From assembly GCA_009746045.1 (NCBI GenBank), contig RPFO01000276.1:574694-612142 (forward strand): a stretch of DNA of 37,449 bases, given 5' to 3'. The notes beneath the pieces are model-generated. The model was given only the letters and a program-made list of their open reading frames with translations. It was not told the DNA's origin and ran no database searches. The translations under genes and the position numbers were made by a program. Every line of letters begins with the position of its first letter. The stretch's first letter is position 1. Shown piece by piece: positions 1-21,010 of this stretch. The stretch comes from Mesostigma viride. Its lineage: Eukaryota; Streptophyta; Mesostigmatophyceae; Mesostigmatales; Mesostigmataceae.

Positions 1-325
1 ACGGGGCACGGGGCGCACGGCGACGGGACTTTGAGCGAGTGCCTGCAGAACACAAGGGAGGGGCCGCCGACATCAGGTGCGATCACACCAACGCCCACAC
101 TCGTGCGTGCAAGCGTACCACCATGGTGGCTTGCGCTAGCAACCGAGCATACCGGGCGAGAGGGGGCCAGTGGGTACACCTGGCAAGCACGCAGGCAGCC
201 AGGTTGCGCCAGCACACTCGTGCCATCAGGCATCAGGCCCCGGTGACCACATGTCGTGGCATGGTCATGTGATAGCTACCATAGTCGTCACCACGAAAGC
301 TAACACACACGCATGGGGCACGCAC

Positions 326-3300
326 CCCTTGAAGCGTGCCGCCACGCTGGCTGCCGCCGGTGAAATCTGCCTCCCACCCGGGCCCTGCCTGCGCGCCACG
401 CGCCGCACGCTCGTCGCCCCCCGCTGCGCCCCCACTTCTGTCATCCAGCCCCGTGCGCAGTGCCGTCCTTGCGGGGACGTCGCCCACCGTGCGCAGCAGC
501 AGCGCCATCCGTGGCGCGGTCTCACACGGGTGGAGGCCGAACCACGGCTGGTGGAGGTGGGGGTGCTCCTGCGATGGCAGAGGGCATGGGCGCGCAAGTA
601 TTGGCAAATGTCGACACGCGTTGGCCACAGACGAATGTGCCCGGGGATGAGTGAGGGTTCTCAGGACACAGACGCAGGATGCCATGCCATCAGATGGGAG
701 TGAGGGAACCTGCATCAGCTGAAGGACCCTCCTATGAGATACATGCCACCTCGCTACCGACAGCACCCCATCCCAACCACCACTAGGGTGTTTTGGGGTA
801 CCTTGGAGGGGGCAGCGACACGCTCCGTGATCAAACTGGTAGTTGCGACAGAAGAAACGAGCCGTCAAAGAGTCAGCGATGCCAGAGAAGTGGTGGATTC
901 GGCTCGTGTGCTGTTTCCTCGCCTGCCAAAGGCCAGCAAGCTCGAGGCTGTGTCGATTCATGTGTGATTCATGTGTGATTCATGTGTGATTGATGTGTGA
1001 TTCATGTGTGATTCATGTGTGATTCATGTGTGATTCATGTGTGATTGATGTGTGATTCATGTGTGATTGATGTGTGATGGATGTGTGATTCATGTGTGAT
1101 TGATGTGTGATTGATGTGTGATTCATGTGTGATTCATGTGTGATGGATGTGTGATTCATGTGTGATTGATGTGTGATTGATGTGTGATTGATGTGTGATT
1201 GATGTGTGATTCATGTGTGATGGATGTGTGATTCATGTGTGATTGATGTGTGATTCATGTGTGATTGATGTGTGATGGATGTGTGATGGATGTGTGATGG
1301 ATGTGTGATTGATGTGTGATGGATGTGTGATTCATGTGTGATTGATGTGTGATTGATGTGTGATTCATGTGTGATGGATGTGTGATTCATGTGTGATTGA
1401 TGTGTGATTCATGTGTGATTGATGTGTGATGGATGTGTGATGGATGTGTGATTCATGTGTGATTCATGTGTGATTGATGTTTGATTCATGTGTGATTCAT
1501 GTGTGACACCCACAACAATGCCTGCGACGAATCATGCTGCCTGCATGCATTGGGGCCAGTGGCCTTCGCTGACACGGGCTGAGACACAGGCTGAGACACC
1601 CACTCGCGAGACCTGCCATTTGTTCACTTCCCAGAACAAGACCGGGGCGATGTCTACAAATGCCCCCTTGTTACAGCCCATGGCATGCCCCCGGGTGGCG
1701 ACTACACCCGTCCTGCAATGGCAGCACCTTGGATGACATGCTGCGTTCTCACGTGCACTCTCAGTCCAGAGTCCACCAGCCACCAAGTGACCACCTGGCG
1801 CGCATGGGATGACCTCCCTGCACACCACCTCACACTCCAGATGCCAGCATACCACGCTGCCCCTGCATCTGCACGCCACCAGGGCCATGAGCAGGGAGGT
1901 GGGCCTCACCATCTGGGTGAGGAATCTCCAGCGGTCGATCTCCATCTGACAACTGGCATCTGGCCCCACTTGACACCCATCCGGCCCCCCCTGGCCCGCG
2001 CCCATGCCCAGGTCGTGCTCCACCTCGCAAGGCGTGGTGGGCTGGCCGTCTGGGCGAGTGTGCGTGGGGCAACATAAGTGGGCGGAAGAGAGGCACACCA
2101 CAGGGGCAAACAGGGCATGGGGCAATGGTTGTGTCAGGTTGCTAGATTCAGGCAATCCATCCCCCCTTGACAGGGCTCCCTGGTTCTCATGGGCATCCGC
2201 AAGGCATGTGTTTCTCGTTAGACTGCATCATTTATGATTATGTGTGAGCTCGTGCGCGCGTCAAAGCATGTGTGGGCAGGGTCCCACACTTTGGTTGGAC
2301 GACTGGTTCCCCTATAGGCCCCACCCCGCCCCCCCCCCCCCCCCCCCCCATGCCCACGTGCACCCCATGCCTACACACCCCATGGCCACCCACCCAGCGG
2401 ATGCCACGTCCCAAAGCCCACCAGAGCCCAGCCCAAAGTGGCGCATGCCTTGACCCTGACACCACAAGGCAAGGCAAGCGCTCCTCATGCGGGTGGCACC
2501 CTGTCACGGCATGGGTTGGAAGGACCGCCATCACGGTGGTTGCCTTGGGCCCCCTCCTGGCCCCTCCTTTCTAAGACCCAGACCTCGAGGCACATGCGCA
2601 AAGGATGCGACTAAGGTCAAAGATCCGCACGGGAGTTGGGGCATAGCCGATGTCAAAAGAGGTGGGTGGTCAGCTGGACGCGGGGCCACCTGGAAGGGGT
2701 GCATGGCCAAAAGGCGGACCAACACATAGCTTGAACGCCCAACACAAAGGTGCCCGTTGGGACGGTGCCTGCGCGTGATTTCCCCTACCTTGCCACAGCC
2801 GCAGGGCGTGCTATGAAGGGCACGACATGGCAGTTCAAGGGAAAACAAATCTAGCACACGCAACTGTGGACGGGCCACCCATGCCAGCACGCGTACCTGG
2901 GTGATACCCTCGTGCCAGAAGCAGGGGCACCCCATAGCTGGCGCTGAACACGATGTGGTAGTCGTACAGGTGGCAGGGGGGCAGGGGGCAGCAGCTAGCG
3001 CCAGCACCGCTGCCCTCAGCGGGTGCAAGCGCCAGATTCTCTTCACTGCCGTCACCATCATAGTCCACATCCCCCAGCTGGGGTGGCGTCAGGGGAGCCT
3101 GCGCCGTGAGGGCCGTGTGCCGTGGGTTGTGAGGGCCGTGCATCAGGACTAGAGCACCATGCGCGGTGACCACAGCACCAGCCAGCCACGCGCGGGTGGC
3201 ATCCTGCGCAGCGCCATCCATGTGCTGGTGGACCAGCTTGTATCACACGGCCAGACAGCCGGGGTGACCACGTGTCGCAACGCATGCAACCAATGGCGGC

Positions 3301-4653
3301 ATGGTTCGAGCGCGCAAGCGGTTGCGGCAGCCAGCAGGCAATTGCGTGCGTGGGCAAGCAATCGTGTGGATCTTATTTGGGTCATGCACCGCACCCCCAC
3401 ATGTATGTGCGTGTGTGTGCGCATGTGTGTGCGTGTGTTTATGTGTTTGTATGCGCAGGGTTCAGCGGGTGCAGGATTCAGTGGCCTGCCTGGTGCTGCC
3501 GATTGCAAGCATGCCGCATACCGCAACACAAGTATGCTGCACAAGGGCGACAACACCCGCGATAGCTTGACAACACGCGTGGGGTGGGGTGGGGTGTGGG
3601 GTAGGTGTGGGGTCATGGCACCGGTGAACCCTCCATTGCAGCTCATGCTGGATGGGGGCATTGAAAGTTTGATTGACAGGGGCATGCTTGATGGGGGCAT
3701 CAAAAGTTTGCTCCGCAACCTAGCAGACCTACACGGGCGGCCACGAGGGATATACATGGGATAGACGCACGGGAGGAGCTGTATCTCCATGGCACCACCG
3801 CCCAGGCACGCACAGCCTCACACACCTTGACCACCTGCATGCCAAGCACGTAGCCATGGGCCACTGTCCTCTCCTTCCGCTGTGCGCGTGCGCTAGTCAT
3901 CAATATATAGTGCAAGTGCGTTCGCCATCAAACGTGCGCTAGTCATCAGCATATAGTGCACGTGGTGGAGGAGGTGAGAGCCTAGACAACGTACGTGTAC
4001 ACCCAACCACCAGCAGCCATGGATGTCTAATCGGTGGGGAGGGGCAAGGCAAGGAGTGTGTGCCTGCGTGTCCGAGTCACCGATAGCATGTTGGACAGCG
4101 TGCAACTGCCCGCAAGATGAACTGACCACAGGCGGAAGTGGGTTTCCATAAGCCAAACGATGCCCTCCTGAGCACTAACCTGGGACAGCTCGCAGAAAGT
4201 CGTCCTCACGGGCACATTGCACATCGCCAGGTAGCCAGGCGCCTGTACACGTATACGGCAAGACATGGACAGATGGAAAATGAGAAACATTGAGCTCGAC
4301 AAAAGAAAATTCCTGTAAACCTGGATCAAACCGGGAATGTGTACAGTGGAGCTCTTCTCGATTAGAAGTATTCAGGGAAGGATGTTGCGGCAGCCTGGAG
4401 GCAAACAGATATACGAGTAGGGTCATTACTGCAGTAAAAGCTGTCGCAGGTGTGCTTTTCAACACGAAATCTTTGATAGACCGACCATATGGTGCATCGC
4501 AAACTCGAGGGGGGCGTCGCACCATATCCATCTCAAATCCTCTGCGCAGTCCCTGCTACTGCCGTTTTGAGTTGCGTCCGACCAGGTCTGGCAAAAAAAT
4601 TTCGCTGATTCCACAAACTGCGCAGAGGAGAGCCTGCCGTCAATGGCGTGCAT
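326..4653 (-). CDS. ATG10: ATG10, autophagy E2-like ATG12-conjugating enzyme (3' end missing)
   Basis: ATG10 takes ATG12 from ATG7 and transfers it to ATG5, a cytosolic step in autophagosome formation. I assembled five minus-strand exons: 4653-4486, 4242-4180, 3098-2897, 2049-1910 and 568-326. All introns are GT-AG and all phases close (0, 0, 1, 0), giving 272 codons so far. Exon 1 matches the plant ATG10 start (LSSAQFVESAKFF, then WIW). Exon 2 has APGYLAM, exon 3 has HLYDYHIVFSASYGVPLL, and exon 4 ends RWRFLTQM. Exon 5 begins EHPHLHQPWFGLHPCET, in which the Cys of HPC is the expected catalytic residue. After the HPC box, exon 5 carries a long Gly/Ala/Arg-rich stretch unlike plant or human ATG10. 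The usual last segment (a YLxSW-type motif) is not seen and probably lies left of position 1. A possible next acceptor stands near 45. The start is the first in-frame ATG, at 4653. Family similarity is recalled from memory, not computed. Confidence 0.88.
956..1505. repeat. 11-bp minisatellite, exactly 50 units of three types, in ATG10 intron 4
   Basis: Fifty head-to-tail 11-mers of the form ATnnATGTGTG fill the middle of the 1.34-kb ATG10 intron between 1909 and 569. Only three unit types are common: ATTCATGTGTG (C), ATTGATGTGTG (G) and ATGGATGTGTG (W). One further unit has a single T substitution (near 1480). The order is not random: the string CWCGCGWW occurs at 1209-1296 and again at 1363-1450, offset by 14 units (154 bp). 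Units contain TGA and 11 is not a multiple of three, so the forward strand has stops in every frame and the array is non-coding. Confidence 0.95.
2050..2896 (-). other. ATG10 intron 3 with a poly-C tract
   Basis: This 847-bp intron separates the HLYDYH exon from the FLTQM exon. It contains a nearly pure run of about two dozen C (2324-2350, one G near the start) on the plus strand, G on the transcribed sense strand. No coding segment or transposon was recognised in it. Confidence 0.75.
3099..4179 (-). other. ATG10 intron 2 with small local duplications
   Basis: This 1.08-kb intron has a GT-rich stretch at about 3405-3450. A 28-bp sequence is duplicated at 3887-3914 and 3933-3960 with two mismatches. 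A 21-bp sequence starting GATGGGGGCAT is duplicated at 3651-3671 and 3690-3710. No conserved protein segment was recognised on either strand. Confidence 0.6.
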
Positions 4654-5312
4654 ATCTGTCAAAATTTGCCCAGGAATCGCACGTCTATGTCGTAAGGCAT
4701 TGAGAGCAAAGCTTCATGCGCTTCTGTAGGATTCAGCATGGCAATTTGTGGCATTACAACTTTTTTATTTTGCCTGCTCTGTCTTAGCGTCGGTGCCAGT
4801 TGGCATCCACCGGATTACTCATGCCTCGTTCAGGATAATAGTTCCTCTGTCAGTACACGCCGGTTACTCACAACAGGTTACTTACAAATGCTTGGTATCG
4901 TTACTACTAGTATCTTTATTCAATATCTATGTTTTTCTCCAGGTATATTAATGATTACTGTGATGACGACATTTGGCACAAGCTGGGCACAGGACTTCCC
5001 CTGGCGCGACAACAAACACGTCTTGATGAAAATAATGGTGGTTGACATAGCTGAATGCATGGATGCCCCTGAATTTGTGCGCGCATCTCACGAGTCACCA
5101 CCTTGCGCTCGGGGGCTGATCTGTGAGGACCTCGACGGCATTGTAGGAATTCTTGCCTTCAAGAGGAAAAAAGGATTGATAATTTTCTATGGCAGCTGGA
5201 GAACCATGGTTGGCATATTTATTTCTGATGAGCTACAATTAACCGCTTGAAACCGCATGAAAATCATTCATGCCAAGTTTGCTGTCGATTCGGTCCCACT
5301 TTGCAAAATGAA
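4654..5312. promoter_or_regulatory. divergent intergenic region between ATG10 and the AIRIM-like gene, with an unassigned ORF
   Basis: About 660 bp separate the two chosen start codons, which point away from each other, so both promoters are expected here. It holds a 170-codon plus-strand open frame (4738-5250) that starts with a hydrophobic, signal-like stretch (MAICGITTFLFCLLCLSVGA). I do not recognise this frame. It could be a small secreted protein, a 5' exon, or chance. No clear TATA box or other element was identified. Confidence 0.45.
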
Positions 5313-15082
<9,770 letters not shown>

Positions 15083-15985
15083 GGGGATGCGTGAGCATCC
15101 AGCTCGGCGCTATGCCGCCAACATCGACCGTGTGTGCCCTGCCAGTGAGACCAAGCGACGACAATGGGATGCAGACGGCGGGCGCTTGGTTTGTGTACCG
15201 ATGGAGATAGGCAGTCGGCGATACTAAGAATAGGGTATATAATCGAGGAAGACACTGCCTTAGGCCATTTTTAAGTATTGGCTTTGTGTACGAGTTGGTT
15301 GACCAGCATCAGCTAGCAGCAGGCAGCTTACACCGTCAATCTTAATGGAATTAGTTAATAGTGTGAGTCCCTGGTCCATTGGCCGTGCATGCATGCTTGC
15401 TGCTCGCAAATGTAATTTAATGTCCGTTCATTCCATGCACATATTTATTATTCCATATATCGGCAGTGCATTTGTCATTAATTACACGCGGTCCTGTTGG
15501 GGAGCCGCAGCATTAAACCCTCCTCGCAATACACTTAGAGTGCTGTCTATATAATTCACCATCTCTTGTCTTAGGTTGGGTTACCGCCTGCTATATGGAA
15601 ATGGCTGAACGACATGGTTGACGTGGCGGAGCTCAGAAATTTTGCATCTGAGCCCCAAATTAGTCAGATCACTTGTGCACATCCGATGCGCCCCGCCATG
15701 CAGTGTAATCAGTTAAGGCTGAAACGCAGTATATCGAAAAAGTTACACTGTACTTGACACGACTCAGGCTATGACGTCCCCAATTAAAATCTAAACGCGG
15801 TCTGGAAAAGGTGCTTTCTGGCTCCCAGCCCAACCCAAACGCCGGCTTGCTCTCGCTCAGCCACCCAGATTATACCCGCTCGCTCAACGCCAAGCGCCTC
15901 GATCGCCGGAGCTAGCCCAAGAAACCTTGCCACGAACCCAAACGGATTCCTTGGTACCAGCCAGGATACAGGTTTTTTCCTTTCA
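15083..15985 (+). other. 3' UTR and intergenic DNA after the AIRIM-like gene
   Basis: The first TGTAA after the stop codon is at 15411-15415, giving a 3' UTR of about 330-350 nt if used as the polyadenylation signal. Another is near 15703. No gene was recognised here. The first 5' LINE-A similarity may begin near 15820. Confidence 0.5.
15411..15415 (+). terminator. candidate TGTAA polyadenylation signal
   Basis: TGTAA is the typical green-algal polyadenylation signal. This is the first one downstream of the stop at 15080-15082, at a reasonable UTR distance. Motif only; no cleavage site is visible. Confidence 0.4.
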
Positions 15986-17275
15986 CCTCAACGTCAGCTC
16001 ACGGCGCTGCTGAGACCGCGGCGCAGGCCTCTGATGCGCATGCTGCCCTACTCTCTCGCCGGCCTCAACCAGGTGGAATTAAGGGCAGTGCGGCCTGCTC
16101 ATCAAGATGCTTGTTCAAAGCCATCACCGCCCATGTACCGAGGCCCTGGCCACACAGGTCCCGGAGATCGCGGCGCAGACGGCCACCATTGCAGCCCAGC
16201 CCATGCACCCGGCATGCAGGGTCACGCTGGCGACCTCCCGCCGCTCTCCTTTGTGGACCTGCTGCGGTCAGCGACCGCCGCCTCGACCACAGGCGCCGGA
16301 TCGCCACGAAAATCGATCCAGGATATGCAAGCCCACCGCCAGGCGGAGGAACGGGAGGCCACCGATTGCGCCAGATGCACGAGCGAGTGCCGGGTGGTGC
16401 TGCGTTGTTTTCCCCAGGAGCCAGGGGAGACGGCAACGACTCTAGCGGTCGCGCTCAAGAGCATGCATGCAAGCTTTTTACCCTCCTGGGCCTGGCGGGT
16501 GAGCTAGAGCTGCATGGGCACCTCCTTTCCCACACATGGGGGCGAGGCGGCTTCCCCACTCGCCAGTCCTGCTCACCTTCATGCAGGTCCATACAGGATA
16601 CAAACGGCGGTTCCTCCCTCTGTCGCAAGCCCTACGGTTGCACGACCTCCCCTGGACGCTGGACGACGATCTGACCCCCGCGGCAGCAGTAGCGACGCGA
16701 CCTGGGGCCAGAATTAATAGTACCTCCACCACAACCTAGACCCCAAGAAGCCCCGCCAAGGTCTACTGGAGGGGCGGCCGACTTGATGATCAACCACAAC
16801 ATGGGCGCCCACGCACCCCGGGCCGGCTGCGGGTTAATTAGCCCTTGCAGCCTGTAGCCTCAAGTGTAGCCATGCATAGTAGCTAAGGCCTTGTAGCCCC
16901 GGTAGACAAAATATGCAATGATAGTGCACGGTAGACGGTCTGGCCTTGCTCTACAGTCTGTAGCCAGTCAAGAGCACTCTAGTTGCCCTGCCACCAGCCT
17001 AGCTTAATCCCCTGCCTTGCATCGCAATGATGTTCGATCGCTTATGCCGCCACAGCCATGCAACGCTCACCCAGGTCCTATAGCCCACCCACAGGGGATG
17101 CCGGATTGTTTGGACGGGTCCGATTGTGCACCCTGTGGCATGCCACTGGCATGAGGGCGCCCTCTCGGAAGAGGGGGGTCCCTGCCCTTCCCGTTGTGCA
17201 CCGACACATATTATCACACTAGTTGGTGCTCCGTGACTCCACAACGGGAGCACGTGTTCAATTAATTGATTAATT
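15986..17275 (+). mobile_element. LINE-A copy 1: ORF1-only non-LTR retrotransposon, degraded
   Basis: This copy is similar along its length to LINE-A copies 2 and 3. It includes the ACGGCCACCAT, CTCCCGCCGCTCTCC and ACCTGCTGCGGTCAGCGACC blocks and the CTGGACGACGATCTGACCCC block near the ORF1 end. The frame is broken several times. The 3' UTR ends with the family hairpin at 17226-17253 followed by an AT-rich TTAATTGATTAAT tail. There is no reverse transcriptase between ORF1 and the tail. Confidence 0.75.
17226..17253 (+). other. LINE-A 3' hairpin, copy 1
   Basis: GTGCTCC pairs with GGAGCAC across a 14-nt loop, just before the AT-rich tail. The same hairpin stands at 27117-27144 and, with a mismatch, at 27429-27456. 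Conserved 3' hairpins next to a simple-repeat tail are commonly the reverse transcriptase recognition site of LINEs. Confidence 0.75.
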
Positions 17276-17527
17276 TTCCTTTTGAACACGATTGGCAATG
17301 TCTAGCTGTCCAAGAAAAAATGCATGTGCGAATATCATCCAGTACAAATTATCACTGGCCGGATTCAACGCAAGATTGCGGTTACGCCGCCCTCGTGGGA
17401 TAAGTTCGATCACGACGGTACGAGAGCCACTTGCAGTGGCTCTTCACATTATCAGAGATGAAGCCCCGCCTGAAATTATCCTGAGCAATGTCTTAATTTT
17501 CAGCTCAGCGAATGCGCCCTCATAGCT
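17276..17527 (+). other. short spacer between LINE-A copies with an unassigned 76-codon frame
   Basis: An open plus-strand frame (about 17298-17525, from MSSCPRKNACANIIQYK) ends at a TAG. It includes a perfect inverted repeat, GAGCCACT/AGTGGCTC, at about 17424-17442. I do not recognise the protein and it may be chance. Confidence 0.3.
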
Positions 17528-17582
17528 GCGCTCCACAACCCAGCCAGCCCCCGCGCCTGCAGCCACCCCGGCTCTTTCCCTC

Positions 17583-17591
17583 TGCAAGGAT
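17583..17591. repeat. target site duplication (left) of LINE-B
   Basis: TGCAAGGAT at 17583-17591 recurs at 24641-24649. In the uninterrupted copy 3 the corresponding site occurs once (GGCAAGGATGACATCC near 25858). Confidence 0.85.
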
Positions 17592-17726
17592 AAGTAAGTA
17601 AGTAAGTACTTGCGTGGACATCATGCGCAAAGGCATGCCACGGAGTACTATGCTAATCTCATTAGAAAAATAATTACACAAAAGTTTAAGCAAATATCGT
17701 CTGCATCATCCCCCAACCGTTAAGCA

Positions 17727-18050
17727 CTATATGGGGATGTAATCCTCATCCGAGCTGTCCTCTACTGTAATGGCAGACGAGGCGGTAGTGTAGCGGCTAT
17801 CCTCAGGACCAATAACCTCCACCTGCGGACTTCTACCCTGGCTAGCAACGGGCCGCGGGGCCCGTGGGGAGAAAACAGGAGCATACCCCTCGGGAAGGTG
17901 CTTATCGCAGATGGCAGCCCATTTCTCCTTGTCAATCATGCGGGCGCGGAGTACGGATAGTCCCAGAAGCCCTGCATCTTCAAGCAGTTGTGTCACATAG
18001 GTCCGGGTCGCGCCACCCCGGTGCCCGGCGCGCGCAAGTTTGCCAGTGGG
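17727..18050 (-). pseudogene. LINE-B pol C-terminal end, separated from the rest by E1/E2
   Basis: This piece reads TGKLARAGHRGGATR, then VTQLLEDAGLLGLSV, RMIDKEKWAAICDKHL and an acidic tail ending DEDYIPI and stop. The pol remnant at 23408 ends with PLSHRN, so the two pieces abut as one protein once E1/E2 is removed. The DKEKWAAIC region resembles the conserved C-terminal end of many LINE pol proteins. Confidence 0.75.
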
Positions 18051-20912
18051 CTGTCGCGTTTGCGTGCCATATCATCCTGGACTGGTCATTACCGCTACTT
18101 GGAATGCATCCACTATAATCAGCAGTAATCATGTGTGAGATATGCCACAAAATCCAGTGTGATGCAGGTCACGGACATACTTGGCCGCCGACCTCATGAC
18201 AGGCAATTCCGTAGCCAGCCAGGTGTAGAATAAAACCATGATGCTTTATATATTTGGAAAGCAACCAAACCATTCACATTTAATTTCAAAAGACATCGAC
18301 AAGAATACAAGTGTTGTCTAGTCGTATAATGTCGTACTTGTGCGTCACTGTCCAAATAAGGCTAAGCGGTTCTTGATAACCTAGCAGGCCTCGGGTGACG
18401 CCACACTGCTCCGCTTGGCTTACGGCTGGCAGTGTCCTTTAGCGCCCCCTATCCTGTCTACCTATCCCGCTTACCCCAGCTATGGCTCACTGGCCAACGA
18501 CGACCGGGTTCCTTCCCGAGTCTCGCCCACAATACACACATCATCTTGACGAAACCAAACAGTTATCACTTCCGTCAACCAATCTCATGACAATTACTCA
18601 TTGCAACCACTCTCGGGGGCTGCTCCGGATTGTTCCACTATTAACTCGTCGTCTGTCCCAACTCAGTCCTCACAGGAGGACTGAGTTGACAATTTTCAAC
18701 CGCGTGTAGCGACTAGGTGGGGGGTCCATCCCAAATGTTTTGATGTGGATCGGGGGTGTACTAGATGTCATTTTGTTGGCAAAAATACTGCATATGTGAA
18801 AACTTGACCCGAACACCTGAAAATTACACGGACGATGGGCACCCCTCGCGAATTTGCATTTTTCGGGATAAGAACGAGTGGGAAAAATTCAATCAAATCC
18901 TCGTGCATGAAGAAAAAATATAGGCATGTAAACAACATAGTTCTTGAAACGTGGAAAAAAACTGGGCTCGATTTGGCCACTGCAACTGCCTGAAACAATT
19001 AAAAAACTCTCAGTCCTCAGGAGAGGAATGGGGCTTTTGCTAACTTTGCTAGCATGTAAGTGCGGTCATACTACACACCACCGTGGCCACCAACCATCCC
19101 AATCAACTCATTTCCCTTCAAGCATTACAGGACAACACACTTGCATCATCATACTTCAGGTATATCATACCTTATCATGTAGTGAGAGCCTATGCATGCA
19201 TGTAGGGAATGGGCTTGGATACCCTACCAACAAAGGGTTATGTTATAAGTGTCAACCACCAATATAATGGGTAGGTTAAGCATATTTCCATTGTTTCTAA
19301 CAACAATAGATATGGCTATAACTGTTTTGCCTTGCCATGATGTGGCCAACATAGTTGCTGGCACATGATGGCAGTGGTTTGTCACCAAGACTTTTCACTC
19401 ACCCGTAAAAGCTTGAATGCACCCTTGACGCGGCCCGTGGCCTCAAAATCATGCAGTATGAACGTAGCAAAAGAATAACTAACATCTATGAAGGTGTTTA
19501 AACCTGCACAGCTCCTAAAACCCTGCACAACTACACTGGGTCAAGGCAAATGCCTGATAACATCATCTGAAAAGGGGGTTTTAGAGAGGGCAGGCAACGG
19601 TCAAGAAAGAGCATCAAGACTTGAACCTGACAACGCCTCGCAAGCTTAAACTCATGTACGAACATCAAGAAACGAAGAGGCAACGATTATCCGGCTTTAC
19701 CTGGCACGGCTGGCGTTACCTTGGCCCAGGCGGTGCCCGCAAAAGTGGCACTTTGCGGCACATAGACCATGACGTGACAGAATGGTCGAAATACTCAAAT
19801 CTATACTGTCACTCAATTTATTCTAATACAATGCATGTTAAAATGTAGAAAGAAACCTATCAGCCATTGAAATTGCGCCGGAAAGCAAGCGCAGTCATCA
19901 ATTCCGTCGACCTGCCTTATCGCAGTTTTTTCCAGCAAGAACAGTGCCGACACCGGGTAAATCGCATCCCCGCGAGCTAAAAATGTATTTTTATCATCTT
20001 TAGGGCATGTTAAATCTATTTCCTGAGTTTGGACAGCTAACTCGTCCGCAAACGTAAACTGCATGCATGGGCGCGAGCCGCCATGGCTAGGTCGTGCATT
20101 TCCGGAACTCGCGTTTCACGTGGAAAAGTACCCTTACCACCTGTACTTTGACCGTACATTAAGCCGCTCATACCAAATCCAAAAAAATCCCAAAAATATG
20201 TCCAAGAAAGATCTTTTCACGTAGTATTTGAATAAATTTTGAGAGAATTTTTTTGTCAAACATTCTGACCGGGGCGAATTTTCTACGAAACCCAAAAACT
20301 CGGTCCTCTAGAGAGGACTGAGTTCAACTCAGTCCTCCGTAGAGGACCAGGGACAGACGACGAGTTAAACCCCTTGACGACAACACCAAGTTGTGAGGGA
20401 GAGAAACGGACGAACAACGACCACCATGGTTCGTTGCTCATCCTTCTATACTGCTCAATGCTCAAGCCTGGCGGCTGGCGCCACTAGCGCCACTTTAGAC
20501 ATCAGCCAATCATAACATTGTCTAATTTCCGACAAGCTAAACTTCAAGCTTTATCTGTCAAGCGAACACAAATATACAAGGGCAAATCTATCGGCCATGC
20601 CAGGCACCGCCTGGGGCTTCCTTGCATTTGTGTCTGGTGTCCCACGTTGAAATCCTGAAATTGCACATCTGCTCAGTGCCTCGCCGGCTTGCTGTGTACC
20701 AGCATTCGGCAAACTGCCCTTGTGACGAATGTTAGTGAAATTCAGGTCCGCCCAAAAGTTCCGTCAGCAAATTCAGCGGACTTGGCGCGTGAGTACAACT
20801 GAGATCTGCGGCGTCAGTACCGGGCCGCGGTATAGCAACCCGCACAAGGCTGCGGACGTCAGAATTACGCTAAAATCTGAATTGCGGACGTGATAGATCA
20901 CGGACGCGACAG
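18051..20912. mobile_element. E1: copy 1 of a 1.1-kb element with CTGTCGCG ends
   Basis: E1 begins CTGTCGCGTTTGCG and ends GACGCGACAG, a 9-bp terminal inverted repeat. Without the TTAA element inside it, it is about 1.14 kb. Its sequence is almost identical to E2 except for a few short indels (for example 3 nt near 20698 and 4 nt near 20848). No coding frame was recognised. It sits inside LINE-B pol with at most 1-2 bp of target duplication. The class is unknown; the ends suggest a non-autonomous DNA element. Confidence 0.7.
18645..20364. mobile_element. TTAA-flanked inverted-repeat element, 1.72 kb, non-autonomous (piggyBac-type by target)
   Basis: The terminal inverted repeats are CTCGTCGTCTGTCCC (15 bp), and a TTAA stands on each side (18641-18644 and 20365-20368). 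The paralogous site in E2 (22853-22856) has a single TTAA and no element, so the boundaries are exact. Subterminal copies of ACTCAGTCCTC occur inverted near both ends, including the palindrome-like block at 18660-18688. There is no frame longer than about 110 codons and no transposase, so any movement would depend on an enzyme encoded elsewhere. TTAA duplication is the hallmark of piggyBac-type transposases; the family assignment is inference. Confidence 0.85.
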
Positions 20913-21010
20913 CTGTCGCGTTTGCGTGCCATATCATCCTGGACTGGTCATTACCGCTACTTGGAATGCATCCACTATAATCAGCAGTAATCATGTGTGA
21001 GATATGCCAC

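Noticed and set aside
1-45. Possible last ATG10 exon after an acceptor near 45
   Set aside because: Acceptor looks usable and phase fits, but the translated sequence lacks the expected C-terminal ATG10 motif and is cut by the window edge.
17292-17525. 76-77-codon frame between LINE-A copies as a gene
   Set aside because: Short, no recognised domain, flanked by transposon ends; kept only as an unassigned spacer.
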